DNA of 64,000 nt, from positions 1-64,000 of the forward strand of contig CAYUFA010000001.1 in NCBI GenBank assembly GCA_964443845.1, in the 5' to 3' direction. The notes below the pieces were generated by a model. It did no database searches, was not told the origin of the DNA, and was given only the letters and a program-made list of their open reading frames with translations. Numbering within the stretch: position 1 is the stretch's first letter; each line of letters starts with the position of its first letter. This document shows positions 42,908 through 51,815 of the stretch, piece by piece. This DNA comes from UBA9214 sp964443845. Its GTDB lineage: Bacteria > Pseudomonadota > Gammaproteobacteria > UBA9214. The position numbers and the translations under genes are program-made.

Positions 42908-44203
42908 TCAGGCGTAATAATCCACCAGGCCGCTGCCCGGCGCGGACCGGGACATCGTGGGGACCGGGATAGACTCGTCAGCGAGCGACCCGGCGCCGGC
43001 GCTTGCACCGGCCGCAGGCAGGGCGTTGCCGGGGTGCCCGGCGCCGGGCCCGGAGTCTCCCTGCTGCGAGACGTTGACGTTCACCAGATCCAGGCCCTGG
43101 GCGTGAAACATTTCCCGCAGCCGCGGCAACGAGGACTCCAGTGCGTCCCGCACCATGGCATGCTGGCTGGTGAAGGCGATACTGGCCTTGTCGCCGTCCA
43201 TGTGCAGCTGCAGTTCCAGCGGCCCGAGATGCTGCGGGTTCAGGCGCAGGCTGGCCATCCGCACGTGCTGCGAGACAAACCACAGTACCTGTTCCCCCAC
43301 GGCATGACCCCAGCCGGCATGGCTCACCGCGACCGGGACCTGCGCAACCGGCACCGACCCGGTGGTGGTGGCCAGCGCATGTGCGAACAGCGCATCCGCG
43401 CCGGGCTTCTGTGCCGCTGCAGCGTCCGCCACCGGCGCATGCAGGGACAGGCCGTGTCCGGCAGCGCCGGCATGGCCCTGCCCGCCCTGTCCCTGGAGCA
43501 GTTTCATCACGCTGCTGTGCACGGCCTGTGCGACCTTGCCGGCCTGTGTGGTCGTGGTATCGGCAGACGCATCTCCCGCATCCGGCTGCCGGGTATCGAC
43601 GGTCTGCTCCGCCTGCGCCTGCCCGGCCGGTTGCGGCACGGCGGAAACCTGCGCTGCCACGGTGGCTCCCTGCGGGGTGGCGGTTGCCGCCCCGGCAGGC
43701 GGGTCCTGGCCATGCGCCGTGGTCGCGGCAGCCGCCGCGACCGGTGGTGGCCGGTCCGGGTCCTGCGCGACGGCACCGGGCTGCGTCCCTGTCGGGGCAC
43801 CCTGCTGCGCTGCCGCCGCTGCGGGCACATCCCCCTGCACCGGCGTGCGCGCGGGATCCGCCGCCACCGGTTGCATCCTGTCCGGTTCCTGTCCCGCCGC
43901 AGCGCCGGACTGCGTGTCTGCCGGTGCGCCAGCCGCAACCGGCGCCGGGGCAAGCGCGGAATCCGCGCCGGCGCGGTCGCGGACGGGCTTGTCGGCGGCA
44001 GCTTTTGTGCGCCGCTCCGGCAAGGACTTGCCGGCTGCCGTTGCCGTTGTTGCCGCCGGCCGCGGCGCAACGCCGGCATCTCCCGTCGCCAGCAAGCTCG
44101 CAAAGGCGCCGCCGGCCTGCGGATCCGACGCACGCCGGGCCGCCTGCGGCGCGTTTCCCGCACCCTGCAGGACCTTGCCCAGCGCTGGTATGGAGTCGTT
44201 CAT
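42908..44203 (-). CDS. fliK: Flagellar hook-length control protein FliK
   Basis: A 431-aa protein. A long Ala/Gln/Pro-rich ruler region (about 50-280) precedes the C-terminal FliK substrate-switch domain (VGEQVLWFVSQHVRMASLRL, NPQHLGPLELQLHMDGDKAS, MVRDALESSLPRLREMFHAQ). It measures hook length and triggers the FlhB switch. The start at 44203 has GGGAAA upstream. It is the last gene of the fleR-fliEFGHIJK unit. The repetitive composition makes internal residue counts in relatives variable. Confidence 0.93.
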   Translation of the reverse strand: MNDSIPALGKVLQGAGNAPQAARRASDPQAGGAFASLLATGDAGVAPRPAATTATAAGKSLPERRTKAAADKPVRDRAGADSALAPAPVAAGAPADTQSGAAAGQEPDRMQPVAADPARTPVQGDVPAAAAAQQGAPTGTQPGAVAQDPDRPPPVAAAAATTAHGQDPPAGAATATPQGATVAAQVSAVPQPAGQAQAEQTVDTRQPDAGDASADTTTTQAGKVAQAVHSSVMKLLQGQGGQGHAGAAGHGLSLHAPVADAAAAQKPGADALFAHALATTTGSVPVAQVPVAVSHAGWGHAVGEQVLWFVSQHVRMASLRLNPQHLGPLELQLHMDGDKASIAFTSQHAMVRDALESSLPRLREMFHAQGLDLVNVNVSQQGDSGPGAGHPGNALPAAGASAGAGSLADESIPVPTMSRSAPGSGLVDYYA

Positions 44204-44240
44204 GCTGTGTTTCCCGGGCGCCGAAGGAACCGCGGACGGG

Positions 44241-44684
44241 CTAGCCGGCACCGCGCCGCCAGCTGCGCGTCGCGAACTCGTTCTCCTCCTTCTGCAAGGC
44301 GCGCGCCTCCGTCTGCCGCTCCGCCTGCCGCTTGCCGGCGACGACCTGATCCAGCGTGCTGCAGCGCGTCTGCGCCGCACGCCATTGCTGCAGGCAACGT
44401 TCCACTTCCCTGCGCAGGCTGTCGATAATGTCGTGCTGCTGGCGGATTGCCTCGTTGAGGCGCTCCAGGAAGGTGTTGTAATCCCGGATCTGCACGACGT
44501 TCATGCCCTGCCGGCTCTTGTGCAGCAGAGCCTGCAGGTACTCGTCCCGGTAGTGTTCCAGTTCCCGCAGTTTCTGCTGCTTCTGCTCGAGACGGTTGCG
44601 CGCAGCGGCCAGGCGGGCGGCCGCTTCCTGCATGATTTCACGCGCGGAATCCGCAACGACCTGCATACGTTCCGATGGTTTCAT
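44241..44684 (-). CDS. fliJ: Flagellar export chaperone FliJ
   Basis: A 147-aa protein that is almost entirely coiled coil (ARLAAARNRLEQKQQKLREL, EHYRDEYLQALLHKSRQGMN, VVQIRDYNTFLERLNEAIRQ). It matches the FliJ family in length and in position between fliI and fliK. It links the FliI ATPase to FlhA. AAGGAG precedes the ATG. The basic C-terminus is typical. Confidence 0.93.
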   Translation of the reverse strand: MKPSERMQVVADSAREIMQEAAARLAAARNRLEQKQQKLRELEHYRDEYLQALLHKSRQGMNVVQIRDYNTFLERLNEAIRQQHDIIDSLRREVERCLQQWRAAQTRCSTLDQVVAGKRQAERQTEARALQKEENEFATRSWRRGAG

Positions 44685-44716
44685 TGACTGCTCCTTGCCG
44701 GGCGTTGACCGCCGGT

Positions 44717-46084
44717 TTACTCGGTCGGCGTTACCATTGCCTCAAGCTGATGCAGACTTTGTGCCAGTTCCACCGGCTGGTGGTGGTGTTGCTGGAGAAA
44801 TTCCCTGGCCTGCGGATGAAACGCGATGGCCTCGTCGATGCGCGGATCGCTGCCGTGCTGGTAGGCCCCCACCGCGATCAGGTCCCGGTTCTGGCGGTAG
44901 GTGGAATAGAGCTGGCGAAAACGTTGTGCGGCTCGCAGCTGCGCGGGCAGCGCGATGTCGTGCATGATGCGGCTGATGGATGCCTCCACGTCGAGCGCAG
45001 GGTACAGGCCCGACTCGGCGATCTCGCGCGACAACACCAGGTGCCCGTCCAGCGTGGCACGTGCCGCGTCCGCGATCGGGTCGTTATGGTCATCGCCCTC
45101 GGCGAGCACCGTGTAGAACGCGGTGATCGAACCGGACCCCGCAGTGCCGTTACCGGCGCGTTCCACCAGCTGCGCGAGGCGGGCGAATACGGACGGCGGG
45201 TAGCCCTTGGTGGCCGGCGGTTCGCCGATGGCCAGACCGATTTCACGCTGGGCCTGGGAAAAGCGGCTCAGCGAATCCATCAGCAGCAGCACGTTCAGTC
45301 CGCGGTCACGGAAATACTCGGCAATGGTCGTGGTCAGCCACGCCCCGTGCATGCGCATGAGCGGCGGCTGGTCGGCCGGTGCCGCCACCACCACGGCCCG
45401 CTCCAGACCTTCACGGCCGAGTATGTTCTGGACGAATTCCTTGACCTCGCGGCCGCGTTCACCGATCAGGCCCACCACCACCACGTCAGCGGCCGTATAG
45501 CGGGTCATCATGCCCAGCAACATGCTCTTGCCGACACCGCTGCCGGCAAACAGCCCCATGCGCTGGCCGCGACCGACGCTGAACAGCGCATTGATCGAAC
45601 GCACCCCGACATCCAGCGGCAGCTCGATCGGGTGACGTTCGAGCGGATTGATCAGGCGTCCCTGCAACGGCAGGCGTTCACCGGCCTCGATCGGCCCTCT
45701 GCCGTCGAGCGGCCTGCCGGCCGCATCCACCACGCGTCCCAGCAGACCCTCACCGACCAGCACCCCGCTGGACTGTGGCGTCGGCAGCACGCGCGCGTTC
45801 GGCGTCAGCCCGTGCACGTCGCCGGTGGGCATCAGGTACGTCAGCACGCCGGAAAAACCCACCACCTCGGCCTCGATGCGGTTGCCACCGCCGGTCACCA
45901 CCTCGCAGCGCGCACCGACCGGCGCCTGGCAACCCACCGCCTCGAGGGTAAGCCCCACCATGCGCGTGAGCCGCCCTTCCACCGCCAGGGGCGGTATGTG
46001 GCGCAGGCGTCCACCACAAGCGGCGAGGTACTCCGACCAGCGCCGTGCCCGCGAACACGCCGGTTCCGGCAGCGGGTCAGTCAT
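44717..46084 (-). CDS. fliI: Flagellar export ATPase FliI
   Basis: A 455-aa ATPase related to the F1 beta subunit. Walker A is FAGSGVGKS, followed by VVVGLIGERGREVKEFVQN, LLLMDSLSRFSQAQREIGLA and the FliI-specific GEPPATKGYPPSVFARLAQL. The ATG at 46084 lies within the end of fliH (8-bp overlap) and has GGAAG upstream. It unfolds and delivers export substrates. Confidence 0.97.
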   Translation of the reverse strand: MTDPLPEPACSRARRWSEYLAACGGRLRHIPPLAVEGRLTRMVGLTLEAVGCQAPVGARCEVVTGGGNRIEAEVVGFSGVLTYLMPTGDVHGLTPNARVLPTPQSSGVLVGEGLLGRVVDAAGRPLDGRGPIEAGERLPLQGRLINPLERHPIELPLDVGVRSINALFSVGRGQRMGLFAGSGVGKSMLLGMMTRYTAADVVVVGLIGERGREVKEFVQNILGREGLERAVVVAAPADQPPLMRMHGAWLTTTIAEYFRDRGLNVLLLMDSLSRFSQAQREIGLAIGEPPATKGYPPSVFARLAQLVERAGNGTAGSGSITAFYTVLAEGDDHNDPIADAARATLDGHLVLSREIAESGLYPALDVEASISRIMHDIALPAQLRAAQRFRQLYSTYRQNRDLIAVGAYQHGSDPRIDEAIAFHPQAREFLQQHHHQPVELAQSLHQLEAMVTPTE

Positions 46085-46670
46085 GTCCGCTTCCGGATGC
46101 ACCGTGGAGGGTCGCGATCACCTGGCTGACCCGCGTCGGCAGTGTCGCGTCCACGTGCGAGGTATCGGTGCTGATCCGGCAACCGCCGCGCTCCAGTTGC
46201 GGGTCCTCGACGATCTGGCAGTGCTCGTCCTCCAGGCCCGGCAGCTGCTCGCGCAACAGCTCCGCATCGGCCGGATGCAGGAAGACACGCACCTGGCGCG
46301 CGGCGACCGGCAGCAGCGCCAGCGCCTCGCGTACCGTTGTCACCACCAGGCCGGGATCCAGCGTCAGTTCACGCCGGACCAGCTGCACGGCGATCTCGAT
46401 CGCCAGCCGGACCAGTTGCCGCTCCACCTCTTCGTCCAGTCCGGCGAAGGGGGCAGCCAGGGTATGCACCAGTGCCTCGAACTGCCGTGCCTGGCGGCGC
46501 AGTTCCTCGCGCCCGGCCTCGAGTCCCTCGGCACGGCCGCGTTCGAACCCGGCCTGCCAGGCGGCACTGCCCGGCGCGCTGGCCGGCAGCACCGCGGGCC
46601 CGTCCAGTTGTGGTGCATCCCAGCGCCGGCAGGCCGCCAGGGCACCCGTGGCATCGTCAGACATACTCAT
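46077..46670 (-). CDS. fliH: Flagellar export ATPase regulator FliH
   Basis: A 197-aa protein. The N-terminal region is Ala/Pro-rich. The middle shows the helical repeat AWQAGFERGRAEGLEAGREE with glycine-spaced residues typical of FliH. The C-terminal part (LAIEIAVQLVRRELTLDPGL to ISTDTSHVDATLPTRVSQV) resembles the second-stalk b/delta subunits. It overlaps fliG by 14 bp and fliI by 8 bp. The ATG at 46664 (third codon) is an alternative start. Confidence 0.93.
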   Translation of the reverse strand: MSMSDDATGALAACRRWDAPQLDGPAVLPASAPGSAAWQAGFERGRAEGLEAGREELRRQARQFEALVHTLAAPFAGLDEEVERQLVRLAIEIAVQLVRRELTLDPGLVVTTVREALALLPVAARQVRVFLHPADAELLREQLPGLEDEHCQIVEDPQLERGGCRISTDTSHVDATLPTRVSQVIATLHGASGSGHD

Positions 46671-47667
46671 CCCCTCCCTTGCCGCCGATCACCAGCTCGC
46701 CGGCCTCGGCCATGCGTTGTGCCACCGCGATGATTTCCTTCTGTGCCGCCTTCACCTCGCTGAGCTTGACCGGTCCCTTGTTCTCCATATCGTCACGCAG
46801 CAGTTCCGCGGCACGCTTGGACATGTTGGACAGGATCTTGTCCCTGACCGCATCGTCCGCGCCTTTCAGCGCCACAACCAGCATGTCACCGGTCACCTCG
46901 CGCAGCAGCGTCTGGATGCCGCGGTCATTGATATCCTTGAGGTTGTCGAACACGAACATCAGCTCCTTGATCTCCGCACCGAGGACCTCGTCCAGCTCGG
47001 CGATCCGCGCGCTGATCGCGCCTTCCTCCCTGGCATCGAGCATGTTCAGGATCTCGGCCACCTTGCGGGAACCACCGATGCGGGGCGGCTTGGCGGTGCC
47101 ACGATCACTGAACTGCCGGGACAGGATGTGGTCGAGTTCCTCGAGCGCTACCGGACTGATCTCCTCCATGCGCGCCACCCGGATCAGCACGTCACTGCGC
47201 AGGTCCTCCTCGAGCGTGGACAGCACGCTGGCGGCCAGGTCCGGGTCCAGCTGGGTGAGGACGATGGAAATGATCTGCGGATGCTCGTCGCATACCACCT
47301 CCGCGATGTCCTCCGGCGCCATCCACTTGAGCGACTCCAGCCCCCGTACATTGCGACCTTCCAGCACGCGGTTGATCATGCCTTCGGCACGCTCCGCACC
47401 GAGCGCCTGCTGCAGCACCTTCGATACGTACTCGTCCTTGCCGACGTTCACGGCGCTCTGGTCCTGCACCGAACGCAGGAAGTCTCCCACCACGCCGGCG
47501 ATCAGCTCGGAACTGATGTTGCCCAGCGATGACATGGCCACGCCGACCTTGTGCACCTCGCGCGGCCCCATGTGCTTCAGGATGGTGGCCGCGTACTCCT
47601 CGCCGAGGCTCATCAGCAGGACCGCGGCACGCTGCGTACCGCTGAGTTCAGCCGCCTGTTCAGCCAT
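46657..47667 (-). CDS. fliG: Flagellar motor switch protein FliG
   Basis: A 336-aa rotor protein of three armadillo-like domains. The FliF-binding N-terminus is LSGTQRAAVLLMSLGEEYAA. The EHPQ motif is in CDEHPQIISIVLTQLDPDL. The C-terminal torque helix region contains RAAELLRDDMENKGPVKLSE, with charged residues facing the stator. It overlaps both fliF (8 bp) and fliH (14 bp). It couples PomA to rotation. Confidence 0.97.
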   Translation of the reverse strand: MAEQAAELSGTQRAAVLLMSLGEEYAATILKHMGPREVHKVGVAMSSLGNISSELIAGVVGDFLRSVQDQSAVNVGKDEYVSKVLQQALGAERAEGMINRVLEGRNVRGLESLKWMAPEDIAEVVCDEHPQIISIVLTQLDPDLAASVLSTLEEDLRSDVLIRVARMEEISPVALEELDHILSRQFSDRGTAKPPRIGGSRKVAEILNMLDAREEGAISARIAELDEVLGAEIKELMFVFDNLKDINDRGIQTLLREVTGDMLVVALKGADDAVRDKILSNMSKRAAELLRDDMENKGPVKLSEVKAAQKEIIAVAQRMAEAGELVIGGKGGDEYV

Positions 47668-49318
47668 CGGTCGACACCCAGTCCTTGACCACGTGGGCCA
47701 CGCGGCGTGGATCGTTCTCGATCATGTTGCGCGCCATGCCGAACTGCTGTTCCGGCGACAGCGGCAGGGCGGTGTGCATGCCGGCCACGCTGCCGGAACC
47801 ACCCGGCAACGCGTTGCCAGCGGCGCCGGCATGCGGCAGTGCCGCCGGGTTTTTGGCCGGGGCCACCGTGGCCAGACTGCGCATCACCGGTTTCAGCACA
47901 CCGAACACCACGAACAGCACAGCGATTCCGCCCAGCACCTGCTTCACCAGGCCGGCCACCCAGGGTTGCTTCCAGACCGGGATATCGGGCAACGGCTCCA
48001 CCACTTCGTCCTGTTCGAGGAACGGAATATTGGCGACATTGATGCTGTCCTTGCGTTGTACGCTGAACCCCACCGCTTCCTTGACCAGCCCGGTGATGCG
48101 CTTCATCTCGTCGTCGGTCAGCGGCACGCGTTCGGTCTTGCCCTGGGCATCCGTTGTGGTCCGGTAGTCCACCAGCACCGCCACGGACAGGGACTTGATA
48201 TCACCGGGCGCGGAGGTCGTGTGGCTGATGTTGCGGTCCAGTTCGTAATTGCGCGTGGCGCGGCGCGTGCTGTTGAGCGGCGTGGCCGTCGTCCCGGAAC
48301 CGGTCGCGGAGCCGTGCGCGGCACCCTGCGCGTCACCCTGCGCGTTGTTCTGCAAAGTACCGGCCGGCGGCGGCTGGTTGGTCAGGGCGCCGGGCACGCC
48401 GGAAGCACCGCTCCCGCGCGTGCTTTCCTCGAAGGTCTCCTCGCTGCGCACGGCATGCTGGTCGGGCTGGTAGCTTTCCGAGGTGCTCTCCTTGGCATTG
48501 AAGTCGATATCCGCCGCAACCTGGGCACGCACACCCTTCTCGCCGACCACCGGGATCAGGATATCCTCGATGCGCTTGATGTAGTCATCCTCCAGCTTGT
48601 GACGGTAGGCGAGCTGGCTGGCGGTGGCGGCGATGCCGTGCGTGTTGTTGCCTGCCGTCAGCAGGCGACCGTTCTGGTCCACTACCGTCACCTGGTCCGG
48701 CTCCAGACCCTCCACGCTGGACGCCACCAGATGCACGATGCCGGCCAGACGTTCGTCATCCAGCCGGGCTCCGGAATACAGCTTCAGCACCACCGATGCC
48801 CGGGGTTTGTCGCGGTCGCGCACGAAGGCCGAGCGTTTCGGGATGGCCAGGTGGACGCGGGCGCTTTTCACGCGCTGCAGACTGGCGATGGAGCGTGCCA
48901 GTTCTCCCTCGATCGCGTGGTTGTAGCGGGCCTGTTCCATGAACTGGCTGACCCCGAAGGCCGGCGTCTCGCTGAGCATCTCGAAGCCGCTGCCGTCACT
49001 GTGCGGCAGGCCGCGCGTGGCCAGCCTGAGGCGCGCCTCCTGCAGCTTGCCCGCCGGTACCGTGATCGCGCCGGAGCGGGGATCGATCCGGTAGGGGATC
49101 AGCAGGCTGTCCAGCGCCGTGGCCACCTCGCCCGCCTCGGCGTCGGACAGCTGCCCGTACAGCAGGCTGTAGTCCGGCGTCCGCGACCACATCACCACGT
49201 AGACACCGATCGCCACACTGGCTGCGAGTCCCACCATCAGGCCCAGCTGGCGCAGCAACGACAGCGCATTGAAGCCCCGCGCCTGCGCGAGCACGTTTTC
49301 AGGTTTTACGAGTGCCAT
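47660..49318 (-). CDS. fliF: Flagellar MS-ring protein FliF
   Basis: A 552-aa ring protein with two membrane spans (about 24-44 and 440-460). The ring-building motifs include YSLLYGQLSDAEAGEVATAL, SDGSGFEMLSETPAFGVSQF, RKLQ-type LARSIASLQRVKSARVHLAI and RDRDKPRASVVLKL. The C-terminal cytoplasmic tail ends in QQFGMARNMIENDPRRVAHV, which binds FliG. It starts 32 bp after fliE. Confidence 0.97.
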   Translation of the reverse strand: MALVKPENVLAQARGFNALSLLRQLGLMVGLAASVAIGVYVVMWSRTPDYSLLYGQLSDAEAGEVATALDSLLIPYRIDPRSGAITVPAGKLQEARLRLATRGLPHSDGSGFEMLSETPAFGVSQFMEQARYNHAIEGELARSIASLQRVKSARVHLAIPKRSAFVRDRDKPRASVVLKLYSGARLDDERLAGIVHLVASSVEGLEPDQVTVVDQNGRLLTAGNNTHGIAATASQLAYRHKLEDDYIKRIEDILIPVVGEKGVRAQVAADIDFNAKESTSESYQPDQHAVRSEETFEESTRGSGASGVPGALTNQPPPAGTLQNNAQGDAQGAAHGSATGSGTTATPLNSTRRATRNYELDRNISHTTSAPGDIKSLSVAVLVDYRTTTDAQGKTERVPLTDDEMKRITGLVKEAVGFSVQRKDSINVANIPFLEQDEVVEPLPDIPVWKQPWVAGLVKQVLGGIAVLFVVFGVLKPVMRSLATVAPAKNPAALPHAGAAGNALPGGSGSVAGMHTALPLSPEQQFGMARNMIENDPRRVAHVVKDWVSTDG

Positions 49319-49350
49319 GCCCTGTTACCCCGTTCCCGGTTCCTGTGCTG

Positions 49351-49686
49351 TCAAACCGACATGTTCATGATTTCCTGGTAGGCAGCGACCAGCTTGTTGC
49401 GAACCTGGGTCATTGCCTGGAAGGTGACGCTGGACTTTTCCAGCGCAACCATGACCTGTGCCAGGTCCACGTTCGGATCCTCCGCCTCGAAGGCCGCCGA
49501 CAGCTGGCTGGCGGTCTGCTGGGTCGCATTGACCTGTTCGACCGAATCGCGCAGCAGCCCGGCAAAATCCGCCTTCCCGGCGGCTGCCGGTGGCGCGGCA
49601 GCCGCCGCTTCCGACGCCTGCTGCATCTGCGCCTGCTGCAGCGCACGCATCTGGGCAAGTACCTGGCTGATTCCCATCTCACTCAT
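49351..49686 (-). CDS. fliE: Flagellar hook-basal body complex protein FliE
   Basis: A 111-aa adaptor between the MS ring/export gate and the rod. The C-terminal helices are conserved: DFAGLLRDSVEQVNATQQTA, PNVDLAQVMVALEKSSVTFQ and VRNKLVAAYQEIMNMSV. GGAGG precedes the ATG. It follows the fleR-like gene by only 36 bp with no promoter signal between, so they are probably one transcript. Confidence 0.95.
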   Translation of the reverse strand: MSEMGISQVLAQMRALQQAQMQQASEAAAAAPPAAAGKADFAGLLRDSVEQVNATQQTASQLSAAFEAEDPNVDLAQVMVALEKSSVTFQAMTQVRNKLVAAYQEIMNMSV

Positions 49687-49722
49687 CGCCCGCCTCCTGT
49701 CCCGTCACTCCCCCACGTCCCC

Positions 49723-50742
49723 TCAGACCGCATTCGCCCCCGGCCGGGTATCCACGTCCAGTCCCGACTGGCGCAGGCGTGCAATCCGGTAGCGCAGGGT
49801 GCGTGGGCTGATCCCCAGCCGCGCCGCCGCATCCTTGCGGCTTCCATTACCGGCTTCCAGTGCCCTGGCGATCAGCTCGCACTCGCGAACCTGAAGGTCC
49901 TGCTGCAGCGCCTTCTCCGGCGGCGCTTGCACACTACCCTGTGTTGCAGCAGGGACCGTAACCAGCTCTGTCTCGTCTATACAGATTTCCTCCACTCCGA
50001 TGCGCGCACCCCGCTTCAGGATCAGCGCACGCTGCACGACGTTTTCCAGCTCGCGCACGTTGCCCGGCCAGTGCCAGTCCAGCAACAACCGTTGTGCGGA
50101 CGCGGCCAGCTCGGGCACGGGTTCCCCCGCACGCCGGTAGCGTTCCAGCAGGCGACTGGCCAGTGGCAGAATATCGTCCGGACGGTCACGCAACGGCCGC
50201 AGGTTGAGCGGAAAGACGTTGATGCGGTAGTACAGGTCCTGGCGGAAGCGCCCGGTCGTGACTGCCTCCTGCAGATTCCGGTTGGTTGCCGCCAGCACCC
50301 GTACATCCAGCGGTACCGGACCACGCCCCCCCAGGCGCTCCACCTCCCGCTCCTGCAATACCCGCAGCAGCTTGGCCTGCAATCCGAGGTCCATCTCGGA
50401 AATTTCATCCAGCAGCAGCGTTCCTCCCTGAGCCTGTTCGAACTTGCCGGGGTGCGCCTGGTAGGCGCCGGTAAACGCCCCTTTTTCGTAACCGAACAGC
50501 ACCGCCTCAAGCATGTTCTCGGGGATCGCGGCACAGTTGATGGCAACGAACGGGGCGTCCGCGCGGCACGAGTTGCGGTGTATGTAGCGGGCCAGCACTT
50601 CCTTGCCGGTGCCGGATTCGCCCGTAATCATCACGGTCACTTCCGCTGCGGCAACGCGACGAGCCAGCCTGACCAGCTCCTGCGAGCGCCGATCCTCGGC
50701 GATCAACGCGTCATCCGCCACCAGAAAATCCGTACTGCCCAT
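49723..50742 (-). CDS. FleR/FlrC-type sigma-54 activator lacking a receiver domain
   Basis: A 339-aa enhancer-binding protein. The AAA+ domain begins almost at the N-terminus. Walker A is GESGTGKE at 41-48, and GYEKGAFTGAY (85-95) carries the GAFTGA sigma-54 contact loop. Walker B is GGTLLLDEISEMD, followed by RFRQDLYYRINVFPLNLRPL. A Fis-type HTH ends the protein (LEAGNGSRKDAAARLGISPR, TLRYRI). No REC domain is present, unlike FleR/FlrC of Pseudomonas and Vibrio (about 470 aa), and no fleS/flrB kinase lies beside it. The ATG at 50742 has GGGAGG. Its place before fliE is that of fleR. Confidence 0.9.
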   Translation of the reverse strand: MGSTDFLVADDALIAEDRRSQELVRLARRVAAAEVTVMITGESGTGKEVLARYIHRNSCRADAPFVAINCAAIPENMLEAVLFGYEKGAFTGAYQAHPGKFEQAQGGTLLLDEISEMDLGLQAKLLRVLQEREVERLGGRGPVPLDVRVLAATNRNLQEAVTTGRFRQDLYYRINVFPLNLRPLRDRPDDILPLASRLLERYRRAGEPVPELAASAQRLLLDWHWPGNVRELENVVQRALILKRGARIGVEEICIDETELVTVPAATQGSVQAPPEKALQQDLQVRECELIARALEAGNGSRKDAAARLGISPRTLRYRIARLRQSGLDVDTRPGANAV

Positions 50743-50895
50743 CGGCAACCTCCCGGTCTGCGGGTCCGGCAGCGCGGGCCGGACGGCCAGCGACACCCTA
50801 CCCCTGTGGTCCCGGCCAGCCAGAGGCCGGCGGGACAACGCCTGATCCTTGCAGCGCATGGTCAACGCGACCCTCGCAGCTGCACCCTCGAATAT

Positions 50896-50910
50896 GCAGA
50901 TTGCATGCCA
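50896..50910 (-). promoter_or_regulatory. Sigma-54 (-24/-12) promoter of the fleR-like/fliE operon
   Basis: On the minus strand TGGCAT-GCAAT-CTGC keeps the GG and GC dinucleotides at the right distance, with two changes from consensus. It is nearly identical to the flgA site. The start would be near 50884, giving a leader of about 140 nt. The rest of the 490-bp gap to 51230 shows no gene. Confidence 0.72.
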
Positions 50911-51230
50911 GAACAGAATTATCAGGAATAACAGCTGGATAAATTCGGAGCGTGCCCCAAGCGCCAGATTTCCATCGCGCCGTGCAGGCACGCCTCCCAA
51001 ACAGGTGGCAATTTCCCGACACAGATTCCCGCCACTCCGGGCACGGTCGCTGCACCCGGCCGGCGCTCCGGGCCGGGTCCCCGGGCTCGGCAGCAAGGCC
51101 AGATCGCATGGAGTACTGCCGTACCGCACGCCTCGGGGCACGTGCCAGGCGGGACGCACGCGGACATGGACGACCGGCTGCCACACGATAGAATGTAGAA
51201 TAGGGTGGTGTATCCAGTGCAGACAGGGAC

Positions 51231-51710
51231 GTGGTGTATTCAATCGACAAGCTGATTTCCGAGACCCGGCGGCTGGCGGCAGAATATCGCCGTTCCACCG
51301 GCCAGGGTTTGCCGGTGTCCGGCGAAATCGCGCGCCACGACGCCGCCCGGTTGCTGAACCTGACCCTGTGCGAACCGGGCACGGCCGGGGTGGATGCGCT
51401 CGGTACCGGCCAACGCGCCGGCCAACGCATCCAGATCAAGGCCCGCGTCATGATGCGGGACCACAAGCCCGGTGCACGCCTCGGCCAGCTCAACCTGAGC
51501 GGCGACTGGAACATGCTGCTGCTGGTCGTGCTGGATGAAGCGTACGAAGTCAGCGAGATCTACGAGGCATCCCGCGACGAGCTGGCCGCCGCCATCGAGG
51601 AGGGTGTCAGCAGCAACCGGGCGCGGCGCGGCGCCCTGTCCGTCGCCAAGTTCCGCAATCTCAGCTGGCTGGTCTGGACGCGCGAATCCGGCCTGGAGCC
51701 CGGCCGCTGA
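51231..51710 (+). CDS. Conserved protein (DUF6998-like) with a PD-(D/E)XK-nuclease-like residue pattern
   Basis: A 159-aa soluble protein that starts with consecutive GTG codons (51231, 51234) after AGGGA. Residues E32, D55 and Q68-x-K70 (in GEIARHDA, AGVDA and IQIKAR) are spaced as in the PD-(D/E)XK nuclease fold, in its Q-x-K variant. A further conserved-looking strand is WNMLLLVVLDEAYEVSEIYE. To my recollection this matches DUF6998. Nuclease activity is not shown by this pattern alone. It diverges from the fleR-like gene and ends nine bases before the sigma-54 site of the methyltransferase gene, so it belongs to a different transcript. Confidence 0.72.
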   Translation: MVYSIDKLISETRRLAAEYRRSTGQGLPVSGEIARHDAARLLNLTLCEPGTAGVDALGTGQRAGQRIQIKARVMMRDHKPGARLGQLNLSGDWNMLLLVVLDEAYEVSEIYEASRDELAAAIEEGVSSNRARRGALSVAKFRNLSWLVWTRESGLEPGR

Positions 51711-51718
51711 ATCACTAC

Positions 51719-51733
51719 TGGCACGCATCTTGC
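51719..51733 (+). promoter_or_regulatory. Sigma-54 (-24/-12) promoter of the methyltransferase/HAD pair
   Basis: TGGCAC-GCATC-TTGC matches the RpoN consensus exactly. It begins nine bases after the stop of the preceding gene and about 83 bp before the methyltransferase ATG. The predicted start is near 51745, with a 70-nt leader. Orientation and spacing to the gene are like those of the flagellar operons. Confidence 0.88.
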
Positions 51734-51815
51734 TGTTGATTCTCACGGAATCGCAGCGCCTGCCGGACGGGACGACCGGCGGGCTGCACAACCCAATTTC
51801 CAAGGAACCGGAAAC

